A stretch of 15,820 nt of DNA from an uncultured Collinsella sp. (GTDB lineage: Bacteria; Actinomycetota; Coriobacteriia; Coriobacteriales; Coriobacteriaceae), in NCBI GenBank assembly GCA_902494855.1, contig CABUVC010000016.1, positions 1 through 15,820 on the forward strand, given 5' to 3'. The notes under the pieces were generated by a model. The model ran no database searches. It was not told where the DNA came from and was given only the letters and a program-made list of their open reading frames with translations. Shown one piece after another: positions 1-7,114 of this stretch. A program made the translations under genes and the position numbers. Position 1 is the stretch's first letter. Each line of letters opens with the position of its first letter.

Positions 1-1534
1 CACCACGCGCGGCCATCGCGTGCTCGGCCCCGGTGACCACGTTGTCGCCAGCCCCGCCGCCTACGAGCAGGTACTCGAGGACGCCGGCGTGCTTTCTGCC
101 GAGCGCCGTCGCGAGGCCATCCTTGCCGGTATCTCCGAGGTCGAGGCCGCTCGCCCCGGCTGCCATGTCGATACGCCCAAGAAGGTCTTTGAGGAGGTCA
201 TTAACCTCTGCGAGTGGCCGACGGTGCTCGTCGGTACTTTCGACGAGGAGTTCCTCAAGGTCCCGCACGAGATTATCTGCGAGTCCATGCTCACCAACCA
301 GCGCTACTTCCCGATCTATGACGGCGAGGGCAAGCTGACGCGTGAGTTCGTGGTCGTCTCCAACAGCAAGCCCGAGAATGCCGAGCGCGTGATCGACGGT
401 AACGAGCGCGTCGTGCGCGCCCGTCTGGACGACGCTAAGTTCTTCTACGAGGAGGACCTGAAGATCTCCCTCGACGAGTTCCGTGAGCGTCTGTCCAAGG
501 TTGCCTTCCAGGAGAAGCTCGGTAGCGTGCTCGCCAAGTCCGAGCGCATCGAGCAGCTCGCGCTCGCTATCGCCCGCGAGGCTCATCTGGGCGCCCATCT
601 TGCCGCCGACGCTGCTCGCGCCGCACACCTGTGCAAGGCAGACCTGGTGTCCAACGCCGTCGTCGAGTTCACGAGCCAGCAGGGCGTGATGGGCGGTTAT
701 TACGCGACCGCGATGGGGGAGAACGACGAGGTCGCCCACGCCATTCGCGATCATTATCGTCCCCGCTTTGCCGGTGACGAGCTGCCCGAGGGCACCGCTG
801 GCTGCATCGTGGCCTGCGCCGACAAGCTCGATACCATCGCCGGTATCTTTGCCATCGGCGAGCCCCCGACCGGCTCCTCCGACCCCTACGCGCTGCGTCG
901 TGCCGCTATCGGCATTATCAACATCCTGCGCGACCGTCTGCCGATCGACCCCACGTCGCTCATCGACTTTGCCCTCGAACTCTACAGTGAGCAGGGCATT
1001 GAGTTCGACGCCGCCGAGGTCGCCCAGCAGGTTCGTGACTTCTTCCATGGCCGCCTGGTGAGCATGGCCCGCGACGAAAAGATTCCGGCCGATACCGTCG
1101 CCGCCGTCTCCGCGGTGCACATCATCGCCCCGTCCGTCTTCTTCGCCCGCTGCGCCGCCCTCGACGAGGCCCGCAAGAACGACGCTGAGACGTTCGACAA
1201 CCTGGCGACCGCCTATGCCCGCGCCGCGCATATCTCCAAGCCCGAGCTGGGTGCGGAGTATGACCGCAGCCTGATGGGCGAGGTCGAGCTTGCGCTCGCC
1301 GACGCCTCCGAGGCTGCTCAGACCGCCGTCGATGCCGCCCTTGCTGCCGAGGACTACCCGACCGCATTTGCCGCCCTCGCCGCCCTGCGCGCGCCCATCG
1401 ACCGTTTCTTCGATGAGGTCATGGTCATGGACAAGGACGAGCAGCTTCGCGATAATCGCCTTAAGCTGCTCAACCGCTTCGAGGCCGTTTTCTCCGGCAT
1501 TGCCAACATCGGTGAGCTTGCCCGCAAAAAGTAA
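1..1534 (+). CDS. glyS: Glycyl-tRNA synthetase beta subunit, 5'-truncated by window edge
   Basis: This is the C-terminal ~510 residues of the beta subunit of the heterotetrameric (alpha2beta2) glycyl-tRNA synthetase, which charges tRNA-Gly in the cytoplasm. The frame is open from base 2 and begins TTRGHRVLGPG, matching the TRGHR motif well inside GlyS, so the gene starts outside the window; the GTG at 20 is internal. Further family hallmarks are the ESMLTNQRYFPI segment, the CADKLDTIAGIFAIGEPPTGSSDPYALRRA region and a C-terminal helical anticodon-binding (DALR-like) domain. GlyS is usually about 690 residues, so roughly a quarter is missing on the left, and glyQ is expected just upstream (inference). 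It ends in TAA, 34 bases before the PPDK regulator. A small hairpin, TGCGC-ATAA-GCGCA (1542-1555), lies between them with no T tract, so co-transcription is plausible. Confidence 0.97.
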   Translation, partial: TTRGHRVLGPGDHVVASPAAYEQVLEDAGVLSAERRREAILAGISEVEAARPGCHVDTPKKVFEEVINLCEWPTVLVGTFDEEFLKVPHEIICESMLTNQRYFPIYDGEGKLTREFVVVSNSKPENAERVIDGNERVVRARLDDAKFFYEEDLKISLDEFRERLSKVAFQEKLGSVLAKSERIEQLALAIAREAHLGAHLAADAARAAHLCKADLVSNAVVEFTSQQGVMGGYYATAMGENDEVAHAIRDHYRPRFAGDELPEGTAGCIVACADKLDTIAGIFAIGEPPTGSSDPYALRRAAIGIINILRDRLPIDPTSLIDFALELYSEQGIEFDAAEVAQQVRDFFHGRLVSMARDEKIPADTVAAVSAVHIIAPSVFFARCAALDEARKNDAETFDNLATAYARAAHISKPELGAEYDRSLMGEVELALADASEAAQTAVDAALAAEDYPTAFAALAALRAPIDRFFDEVMVMDKDEQLRDNRLKLLNRFEAVFSGIANIGELARKK

Positions 1535-1555
1535 GCCAGCCTGCGCATAAGCGCA

Positions 1556-1562
1556 AAAGGAG
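1556..1562 (+). promoter_or_regulatory. Ribosome binding site of the PPDK regulator
   Basis: AAAGGAG lies 6 bases before the ATG at 1569 and fixes that start. It directly follows a 5-bp hairpin (1542-1555). Confidence 0.8.
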
Positions 1563-1568
1563 CCCCGC

Positions 1569-2444
1569 ATGGATTGCCCGGTCACCGCTCGTCCCACCGT
1601 TATCGTTATCTCCGACTCGCTCGGCGATACCGCTTGTGAGGTGGTGCTTGCGGCGTCCGGGCAATTTGATGAAGGGGCTTTTCGCGTTTTGCGCCTGCCC
1701 AAGGTGACCTCCGTGGAGCAGGTCAAGTCATTTGTGGGGCCGCGCGTCGATGCCGACCATCGCGATGTCGCCGTGTTCCATACCATTGTCGATCCGGCGC
1801 TTCGCGCCCGCGTGCTCGATTACCTGGGTATGCTGCATATCCGTTCGGTCGACCTGATCGGCCCGACGCTTGCCGTGCTGTCGTCGCTCATCGGTGTGCC
1901 GCCCAAGTGCGTTGCGGGCGTGATTCACAAGACCGATGACCGCTATTTCCATCGTATCGAGGCCATGGAGTATTTCGTTGAGCACGATGACGGGCGCGGT
2001 TGCGACGATCTGTCGGGTGCCGATATCGTGCTGCTGGGTGTGTCGCGTACATCCAAGACGCCGCTGTCGATGTATTTAGCCTATCAGGGCTACAAGGTTG
2101 CCAATGTCCCACTGGCGCATGGCATGGAGCCGCCGAAGTCGATTTACGAGGTTGACCCGATGCGGTTGTTTGGTCTGATCTCGACCGTCGATGTGATTTC
2201 CGAAATTCGCGATAGCCGCTTGGGCGATGACTACGCCCGTGCCGTTGCCGGCTCCTATGCCGAGCCCGAGAGTGTGCGCAGCGAGCTTGAGGAAGCCCGT
2301 GCCCTCATGAAGCGCCTAGGCTGCTTTGTGGTGCGTACCGATGGCAAGGCCATCGAGGAAAGCGCTGCCGAGATCATTAGCCACTTGGAGGAAATCCAAG
2401 ATGCCCGTGCCCGCCGCGCCGCCCGCCGAGCCCAGCAAAGCTAG
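1569..2444 (+). CDS. ppsR: Pyruvate, phosphate dikinase regulatory protein (DUF299 kinase/phosphorylase)
   Basis: A 291-residue member of the DUF299 family. These bifunctional enzymes inactivate PPDK or PEP synthase by ADP-dependent phosphorylation of an active-site threonine and reactivate it by Pi-dependent dephosphorylation. The family P-loop-like signature GVSRTSKTP is at residues 157-165, followed by LSMYLAYQGYKVANVPL, the usual continuation. The N-terminus (VIVISDSLGDTA) is also typical. Family members are about 270 residues, so this one is full length with a slightly longer, Ala/Arg-rich tail. The ATG at 1569 has a good ribosome binding site. It follows glyS by 34 bases and precedes ppdK, its expected substrate; the glyS-regulator pairing also occurs in Firmicutes (B. 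subtilis yqfL). I cannot tell from sequence alone whether the target is PPDK or a PEP synthase, but the adjacent PPDK decides strongly for PPDK. Confidence 0.93.
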   Translation: MDCPVTARPTVIVISDSLGDTACEVVLAASGQFDEGAFRVLRLPKVTSVEQVKSFVGPRVDADHRDVAVFHTIVDPALRARVLDYLGMLHIRSVDLIGPTLAVLSSLIGVPPKCVAGVIHKTDDRYFHRIEAMEYFVEHDDGRGCDDLSGADIVLLGVSRTSKTPLSMYLAYQGYKVANVPLAHGMEPPKSIYEVDPMRLFGLISTVDVISEIRDSRLGDDYARAVAGSYAEPESVRSELEEARALMKRLGCFVVRTDGKAIEESAAEIISHLEEIQDARARRAARRAQQS

Positions 2445-2535
2445 CTTATTGGGGTAGCTAAAAATGCCCGTCTCTAAAAGACTACCTAAAAATAATGCAC
2501 GATATTGGTAAAGCGATTTAGCAATAAACTAGCAT

Positions 2536-2566
2536 TTGACCTGCAAGCATCTTGCATTGGTATCTT
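2536..2566 (+). promoter_or_regulatory. Candidate promoter with palindromic operator in a 19-base spacer
   Basis: TTGACC (2536-2541) and TATCTT (2561-2566) are separated by 19 bases. The left part of that spacer is the perfect palindrome TGCAAG-CAT-CTTGCA (2542-2556). A long spacer holding an operator is the arrangement of MerR-family-controlled promoters, so this may be a regulated promoter for ppdK. The -10 match is only 4/6, so promoter activity is an inference. Confidence 0.45.
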
Positions 2567-2581
2567 CATAAGGTAACCAAC

Positions 2582-2619
2582 TTTACCTACCGTTTACCGC
2601 CATATTTACCACGTTTACC
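2582..2619 (+). repeat. Four TTTACC direct repeats upstream of ppdK
   Basis: TTTACC occurs at 2582-2587, 2593-2598, 2605-2610 and 2614-2619, with start-to-start spacings of 11, 12 and 9 bases, roughly one helical turn. One reverse-complement copy (GGTAAA) is at 2507-2512. The array is on the same face of the helix upstream of the TATAGT at 2661 and downstream of the TATCTT at 2561. This suggests tandem binding of a regulator; its identity is unknown. Confidence 0.5.
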
Positions 2620-2729
2620 AACCCCCGCGCCCTCTGCGCAAGCCCGCCCAAAACCCGCCGTATAGTACCCTCACGGCTCGCATTCGGCGGGTCGATTCGT
2701 TACCACGGTCGTGCGCGTAAGTGCATGGA

Positions 2730-2735
2730 AGGGGA
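2730..2735 (+). promoter_or_regulatory. Ribosome binding site deciding the ppdK start
   Basis: The purine run GGAAGGGGAAG (2727-2737) places an AGGGGA Shine-Dalgarno about 6 bases before the GTG at 2742. The in-frame GTG at 2721 has no comparable site, so 2742 is preferred. Confidence 0.65.
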
Positions 2736-2741
2736 AGTATC

Positions 2742-5492
2742 GTGAGCGATTGCAAGAGGGTTTACCGTTTTGGAACCGACGCCCAGGGCACCTGTGTCAC
2801 TGAGGGCGACAAGTCCATGAACTTCGTGCTTGGCGGCAAGGGCGCAAACCTTGCCGAGATGAGCCGCATCGGCCTGCCGGTTCCCGGTGGCTTTACCATT
2901 ACCTGCCAGACCTGTGTCGAGTACTCCGGTGCCGGCAACGTCTGGCCCGAAGGCGCACTCGATGAGATCGTTGCCGCCGAGGCGGACCTCGAGGCCCGTT
3001 GCGGCAAGAAACTCGGCGATGCCTCCGATCCGCTGCTCGTGTCGGTTCGCTCGGGCGCTCCGTTCTCCATGCCCGGCATGATGGACACGGTCCTCAACCT
3101 GGGCCTCAACGACGATTCCGTCCAGGGTCTTATCGCGCAGACGCAGAACCCGCGCTTTGCCTGGGACAGCTACCGTCGCTTTATCCAGATGTTCTCCAAC
3201 GTCGTCATGGGCGTCGACGCCGACCTATTCGAGAACGCCCTGACCCAGGCCCGCCTGGTCGCCGGCGTTCGTGTCGATTCCGAGCTTTCGGCCGAGGACC
3301 TGCAGGAGCTCGTCGAGACCTTTAAGGGCATCTTCTCCGAGAACGTCGAGGCTGCCCTGTATCCCGAGCTCGAGGTCGCCGACGGTAAGCCCGTTTTCCC
3401 GCACGATCCGGAGCTCCAGCTGCGCCTTGCCATCCAGGCCGTCTTTGGCAGCTGGATGAACGAGCGCGCCTGCATCTACCGCAAGCAGCACGGCATTTCC
3501 GACGAGCTCGGCACCGCCGTCAACGTCCAGGCCATGGCCTTTGGCAACAAGGGCGAGACCTCTGCGACCGGCGTCGCCTTTACGCGCAACCCGGCCGACG
3601 GCACTAAGGAGTTCTACGGCGACTTTCTAGTCAACGCCCAGGGCGAGGATGTCGTCGCCGGCATCCGAAACACCGAGCCCATCGCCGACCTCAAGACCAC
3701 CTCGGGCCTCGAGTCCGCAGGCGAGGAGCTCGAGCGCGTGTTCCTGACGCTCGAGGATCATTACCGCGATATGTGCGATATCGAGTTTACCATCGAGCAG
3801 GGCAAGCTCTGGATGCTCCAGACCCGCGTGGGCAAGCGCACCGCCACTGCCGCCCTGCGCATTGCTATCGAAATGGTCGAGGAGGGCCTCATCACCCGCG
3901 AGGAGGCTGTGAGCCGCATCGATCCCGCGCAGCTCGACCAGCTCCTGCACCCGCAGTTCGACGCCTCCAAGAAGTACGAGGCCCTGGCCAGCGGCCTTAA
4001 CGCCAGCCCTGGTGCCGCCGTGGGCGAGGTCGTGTTCTCGAGTGATGACGCCGTCGCGCGTTCCGCCGAGGGCCACAAGGTCATTCTGGTCCGCTGGGAG
4101 ACCAACCCCGACGACCTGAAGGGCATGGTCGCCGCCGAGGGCATCCTGACCAGCCACGGTGGCAAGACGAGCCATGCCGCCGTTATCGCCCGCGGCATGG
4201 GTACGCCCTGCGTTTGCGGCGTTGAGCGCTTCCACATTGACGCGGCAGAGAAGGTCGTGCGCATCGAGGGCAGCGACCGCGTGCTGCGCGAGGGCGATGT
4301 CATCTCCATCGACGGCACCCAGGGTATCGTCGTCGACGGCGCGGTCGACCTGGTCTCTGCAGAGCTCACCGGCGACCTGGACACCATCCTGTCTTGGGCC
4401 GATGAGATCCGTTTGGACGAGACCGACGGTCACGCCAACCGCGTGCGCGTCAACGCCGACAACCCCGAGGATGCCGAGCTCGCTCTTGAGTTTGGCGCCG
4501 AGGCCATCGGTCTGTGCCGCACCGAGCACATGTTCCTGGGCGATCGCAAGAACATCATCCAGAGCTTTATCCTGTCTGACGATGAGGCCGTGAAGCAGCA
4601 GGCCCTGGCCGACTTGCTCAAGGTTCAGACCGAGGACTTCCTGGCGATGTTCAAGACCATGTCCGGTCGCGATGTGGTCGTCCGCCTGCTCGATCCGCCG
4701 CTTCATGAGTTCCTGGATAATCCTCGCGAGCTCGAGGTCGCCATCACCAAGAAGGAGGCCGCCGGCGCTCCCGAGGAGGAGCTCACTGCCCTGCGCGCCC
4801 GCCTGCGTCGCATTGACGGCATGGTCGAGTCCAACCCCATGCTGGGCTTGCGCGGCGTGCGCCTGTCCGTCGTCTTTGGCGATCTGCCGCTCATGCAGGT
4901 TCGCGCCGTCGCCACGGCCGCTGCCCGCCTTATCAAGGAGGGTGTCGACCCGCGCCCCGAGATCATGGTTCCGCTCGTTTCCATCACGGCCGAGCATGTC
5001 CAGACCCGCGAGGTTATCGAGCGCGTGATCGCCGAGGTTTCCGCCGAGGAAGGCGTCGAGCTCAATATTCCCGTGGGCACGATGCTCGAGCTGCCGCGTG
5101 CCTGCATGGTCGCTGACGAGATCGCCCATCATGCCGACTTCTTCTGCTTTGGCACCAACGACCTCACCCAGACGACCTTTGGCTTCTCGCGCGATGACGC
5201 CGAGGCCAAGTTCATCCCGCTGTACATGCATAAAAAGATCCTGAAAGACAACCCCTTCGAGACCATCGACGCGGCGGTGCTGGAGCTCGTGCGCTTGGCC
5301 GTCGAGAAGGGCCGCGCCGCCAATCCCGACATGCACTTTGGCGTGTGCGGCGAGCACGGCGGCGACCCCAAGTCCATCAAGGGCCTGTTTAACGTGGCCG
5401 ACGTGGACTACGTGTCCTGCTCGCCCTATCGCGTGCCCCTCGCGCGCCTGGCTGCCGCTCAGGCCAAGCTCGAGGCCAAGCGTTCCGCCTAA
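2742..5492 (+). CDS. ppdK: Pyruvate, phosphate dikinase
   Basis: A 916-residue cytosolic enzyme interconverting pyruvate + ATP + Pi with PEP + AMP + PPi. Domains in order: N-terminal ATP-grasp (GGKGANLAEM; RSGAPFSMPGMMDTVLNLG from residue 103), swivelling phosphohistidine domain with GGKTSHAAVIARGMGTP (catalytic His478, the regulatory Thr two residues before it), and the C-terminal PEP/pyruvate TIM barrel (GLCRTEHMF, FFCFGTNDLTQTTFGFSRDD, VCGEHGGDP with catalytic Cys869). All key residues are present and the length is typical for bacterial PPDK (about 875-915). The GTG at 2742 is chosen for its ribosome binding site; the GTG at 2721 would add seven non-conserved residues. The upstream neighbour is its predicted regulatory kinase/phosphorylase, and a strong terminator follows, so ppdK is probably transcribed alone from the elaborate 2445-2741 region. 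In anaerobes PPDK often runs glycolytically toward ATP and pyruvate using PPi (family knowledge). Confidence 0.97.
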   Translation: MSDCKRVYRFGTDAQGTCVTEGDKSMNFVLGGKGANLAEMSRIGLPVPGGFTITCQTCVEYSGAGNVWPEGALDEIVAAEADLEARCGKKLGDASDPLLVSVRSGAPFSMPGMMDTVLNLGLNDDSVQGLIAQTQNPRFAWDSYRRFIQMFSNVVMGVDADLFENALTQARLVAGVRVDSELSAEDLQELVETFKGIFSENVEAALYPELEVADGKPVFPHDPELQLRLAIQAVFGSWMNERACIYRKQHGISDELGTAVNVQAMAFGNKGETSATGVAFTRNPADGTKEFYGDFLVNAQGEDVVAGIRNTEPIADLKTTSGLESAGEELERVFLTLEDHYRDMCDIEFTIEQGKLWMLQTRVGKRTATAALRIAIEMVEEGLITREEAVSRIDPAQLDQLLHPQFDASKKYEALASGLNASPGAAVGEVVFSSDDAVARSAEGHKVILVRWETNPDDLKGMVAAEGILTSHGGKTSHAAVIARGMGTPCVCGVERFHIDAAEKVVRIEGSDRVLREGDVISIDGTQGIVVDGAVDLVSAELTGDLDTILSWADEIRLDETDGHANRVRVNADNPEDAELALEFGAEAIGLCRTEHMFLGDRKNIIQSFILSDDEAVKQQALADLLKVQTEDFLAMFKTMSGRDVVVRLLDPPLHEFLDNPRELEVAITKKEAAGAPEEELTALRARLRRIDGMVESNPMLGLRGVRLSVVFGDLPLMQVRAVATAAARLIKEGVDPRPEIMVPLVSITAEHVQTREVIERVIAEVSAEEGVELNIPVGTMLELPRACMVADEIAHHADFFCFGTNDLTQTTFGFSRDDAEAKFIPLYMHKKILKDNPFETIDAAVLELVRLAVEKGRAANPDMHFGVCGEHGGDPKSIKGLFNVADVDYVSCSPYRVPLARLAAAQAKLEAKRSA

Positions 5493-5530
5493 CGTTTTGG
5501 GTTTAGACGCCTAGCGTAGCCCCCTTCATG

Positions 5531-5566
5531 CCGCCCGTCTCATTCGTGAGACGGGCGGTTATCATG
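5531..5566 (+). terminator. ppdK intrinsic terminator
   Basis: A perfect 12-bp stem CCGCCCGTCTCA / TGAGACGGGCGG (5531-5542, 5547-5558) is capped by a TTCG tetraloop and followed by TTATCATG, a poor T tract, then more T-rich sequence (GGTTTTGTCTTTTTG) some 12 bases on. The stem is very stable, but the weak T run makes its efficiency uncertain. Confidence 0.8.
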
Positions 5567-5604
5567 TGCGGGTTTTGTCTTTTTGTCTGCGCAAAAAATT
5601 GTTC

Positions 5605-5632
5605 TTGCAGCAGAAACCCGCGCGTGTATACT
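5605..5632 (+). promoter_or_regulatory. rplS promoter
   Basis: TTGCAG (5605-5610) and TATACT (5627-5632) are separated by 16 bases. Transcription would begin near 5639-5640, giving a leader of about 62 bases. It lies just after the ppdK terminator, as expected for a separate unit. Confidence 0.65.
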
Positions 5633-5653
5633 CGAATACGTTTGTTCAACTAC

Positions 5654-5677
5654 GTGCCGGCCAAGGTGGTACGGCAC
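5654..5677 (+). promoter_or_regulatory. Hairpin in rplS 5' leader
   Basis: GTGCCG (5654-5659) and CGGCAC (5672-5677) form a perfect 6-bp stem with a 12-base loop in the predicted rplS leader, ending 12 bases before the ribosome binding site AAGGAA (5690-5695). L19 leaders that bind their own product are known in other phyla; whether this is one is inference. Confidence 0.4.
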
Positions 5678-5701
5678 CTCTAGAAGAGTAAGGAATTGCA
5701 C

Positions 5702-6043
5702 ATGGATTACATCCGCGCAATCGAGCGTCAGCAGATCCGCGAGGACATTCCTCAGGTTCGCGTCGCCGACAACGTCAAGGTTCACTACCGCATTAAGGAA
5801 GGCGACCGCGAGCGCATTCAGGTCTTCCAGGGCGACGTCATCCGCATGGCCGGCGCCGGTGCCCGCGAGACCTTCACCGTCCGCAAGATGTCCTTCGGTG
5901 TCGGTGTTGAGCGTACCTTCCCGCTTCACAGCCCCAAGATCGCCAAGCTCGAGGTCGTTCGTCATGGTCGCGTCCGTCGCGCCAAGCTGTACTACCTCCG
6001 CGACAAGGTGGGCAAGGCTGCTCGCATCCCCGAGAAGCGCTAA
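5702..6043 (+). CDS. rplS: 50S ribosomal protein L19
   Basis: A 113-residue basic protein of the large subunit, located at the 30S-50S interface. It matches L19 along its whole length: DYIRAIERQQIREDIPQVRVADNV at the start, then KVHYRIKEGDRERIQVFQGDVI, the FTVRKMSFGVGVERTFPLHSP core, and the KLYYLRDKVGKAARI tail. The ATG at 5702 is chosen because AAGGAA (5690-5695) is 6 bases upstream; the in-frame TTG at 5696 overlaps that site. The gene stands alone between its own promoter and terminator. In Bacillus-type genomes rplS precedes rbgA and rnhB; here rnhB follows directly. Confidence 0.97.
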   Translation: MDYIRAIERQQIREDIPQVRVADNVKVHYRIKEGDRERIQVFQGDVIRMAGAGARETFTVRKMSFGVGVERTFPLHSPKIAKLEVVRHGRVRRAKLYYLRDKVGKAARIPEKR

Positions 6044-6058
6044 GAAGATCGCAGCGTC

Positions 6059-6107
6059 TGTCCACTCGTTTGGACACAAGGGTCACCTTCGGGTGGCCCT
6101 TCTTTTT
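6059..6107 (+). terminator. rplS intrinsic terminator (tandem hairpins)
   Basis: The main hairpin is AAGGGTCACC-TTCG-GGTGGCCCTT (6078-6101), a 10-bp stem with one G-T pair and a TTCG tetraloop, followed by CTTTTT. It is preceded by a second small stem TGTCCA/TGGACA (6059-6064, 6071-6076). It leaves only about 30 bases before the rnhB ATG. Confidence 0.9.
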
Positions 6108-6122
6108 ATCTGATTTGCATGC

Positions 6123-6130
6123 AAGGAGGG
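6123..6130 (+). promoter_or_regulatory. Ribosome binding site deciding the rnhB start
   Basis: AAGGAGGG is 6 bases before the ATG at 6137. The in-frame ATG at 6119 lies upstream of this site and within the palindrome TTGCATGCAA (6115-6124), so it is unlikely to be the start. Confidence 0.8.
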
Positions 6131-6136
6131 CCTGGT

Positions 6137-6925
6137 ATGGCCAATATGACGAGCTCGGTTTCGGCATCGCAGGTTGCCGGTGAGTTGGCGAGCGCTACGT
6201 TTGAGGAGATCCCCGCCCTCGTGGAGCATTATCGCGAGGACCCGCGCCAGCAGGTGATCAAGGCTTGCGAGCGTGCTCTTAAGCGCCATGCCAAGGAACT
6301 TGCCGAGCGCGAGCGCGTCAATGACATGTACGAGCTTATGCATGAGCTTGGCGGCGATGGAGTGGTCGTTGGTGTCGACGAGGTGGGTCGCGGATCGGTG
6401 GCCGGTCCTTTGACGGTATGCGCCGTCTGCCTTCCTATGGAGCCGCGCGTCTGGGGCATCAACGATTCCAAAAAGCTCACGCCGGCGCGCCGCGAGTTGC
6501 TCTCAGTGAAGATTGCCGAGGTGGCGACGGCAATTGGTTTTTGCCATATCGCGCCTAAGGATATCGATGAGATGGGCATGGCCCGCGCCATTCGAGCCGC
6601 TGTCGCGGGCGCCGTGGCCGATACGGGGCTCGAGCCCGATTGCGTGCTTATGGACGGTAACCCCTTGGGCGCCGTTCCCAACGAGCGCGACGTGGTGAAG
6701 GGCGATGCCAAGATCGCCTGTATCGCCGCGGCGTCCATCATGGCCAAGGTCACGCGTGATGAGATGATGGTCGAGTACGATGCCGAGTGTCCCGAGTACC
6801 ATTTGGCCGAATCGAAAGGCTACGCAAGCCCCGAGCACATCGAGGCCATTCGCAAACATGGACTTTGTCCACTGCACCGCGTGAGCTTTTGCGGAAACTT
6901 TCTGCAGACTGAGCGCCTTTTCTAG
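6137..6925 (+). CDS. rnhB: Ribonuclease HII
   Basis: A 262-residue endonuclease that nicks the RNA strand of RNA/DNA hybrids and removes misincorporated ribonucleotides. The catalytic motif GVDEVGRGSVAGP carries Asp81-Glu82; Asp173 is in LMDGN, and Asp190 in the KGDAK segment matches the fourth acidic residue. INDSKKL, AAASIMAKVTRDEMM and the C-terminal ESKGYAS...HGLCPLHRVSF motif complete the type II signature. The first ~75 residues precede the catalytic core and are helical and Glu/Arg-rich, like the N-terminal substrate-binding extension of B. subtilis RnhB. No clear promoter is visible between the rplS terminator and this gene, so it may depend on read-through or on a weak site I cannot identify. 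A strong terminator follows. Confidence 0.95.
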   Translation: MANMTSSVSASQVAGELASATFEEIPALVEHYREDPRQQVIKACERALKRHAKELAERERVNDMYELMHELGGDGVVVGVDEVGRGSVAGPLTVCAVCLPMEPRVWGINDSKKLTPARRELLSVKIAEVATAIGFCHIAPKDIDEMGMARAIRAAVAGAVADTGLEPDCVLMDGNPLGAVPNERDVVKGDAKIACIAAASIMAKVTRDEMMVEYDAECPEYHLAESKGYASPEHIEAIRKHGLCPLHRVSFCGNFLQTERLF

Positions 6926-6974
6926 GTCAATTGTGGAGACAGGGACCTCAGGGGTTTTATAAACCTGCTGGCAG

Positions 6975-7016
6975 CGGGCCGTATGCAACAGCATTGCTGC
7001 GTACGGCCCGTTTTTT
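6975..7016 (+). terminator. rnhB intrinsic terminator
   Basis: A perfect 9-bp outer stem CGGGCCGTA/TACGGCCCG (6975-6983, 7002-7010) extends inward through TGCA/TGCG with one wobble to a stem of about 13 bp and is followed by TTTTTT (7011-7016). It cleanly separates rnhB from the yraN-xerC run. Confidence 0.9.
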
Positions 7017-7102
7017 GACGGCATTTGGTCAGCTTTTGGTTTGCTTCCGGTACTTACCCGCATGAAAGGTGCCCTCATCATCGGGGCAATGCAGTGTGCG
7101 GG

Positions 7103-7110
7103 AAAGGAGA
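7103..7110 (+). promoter_or_regulatory. Ribosome binding site deciding the yraN start
   Basis: AAAGGAGA is 4 bases before the ATG at 7115 and favours it over the in-frame start at 7025. The region 7017-7102 should hold the promoter of the yraN-xerC run, but I see no hexamer pair with acceptable spacing. Confidence 0.7.
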
Positions 7111-7114
7111 CCCC

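Larger units (their letters stand above)
2445..2741. other. Non-coding regulatory region between the PPDK regulator and ppdK
   Basis: This ~297-base gap is distinctly more AT-rich than its neighbours and holds no convincing gene. From left to right it contains: weak hairpins after the regulator stop (GTCT..AGAC at 2470-2482, no T tract, so no clear terminator); a GGTAAA at 2507-2512; a TTGACC/TATCTT promoter candidate whose spacer is occupied by a perfect palindrome (2536-2566); four TTTACC repeats (2582-2619); and a 7-bp inverted repeat CCCGCCG/CGGCGGG (2654-2660 and 2685-2691) bracketing a TATAGT at 2661-2666 that could be a second -10 element. The last stretch before ppdK carries the ribosome binding site. 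Confidence 0.7.

Noticed and set aside
20..22. GTG as the start of glyS
   Set aside because: The conserved TRGHR motif is encoded upstream in the same open frame, so the gene continues beyond the left edge.
2442..2482. Terminator after the PPDK regulator
   Set aside because: Only 4-5-bp stems (AGCTA/TAGCT, GTCT/AGAC) without a T tract are present, too weak to call.
3627..5357. A 576-codon open frame on the minus strand opposite ppdK
   Set aside because: It mirrors the codon bias of ppdK (GC-rich third positions leave the antisense frame open), has low-complexity Gly/Leu/Ala/Asp composition, no recognisable domain and no ribosome binding site.
7017..7102. Promoter for the yraN-xerC run
   Set aside because: Several TTGG-like and TACTTA-like hexamers occur, but none pairs at 16-18 bases; I could not support a specific promoter.
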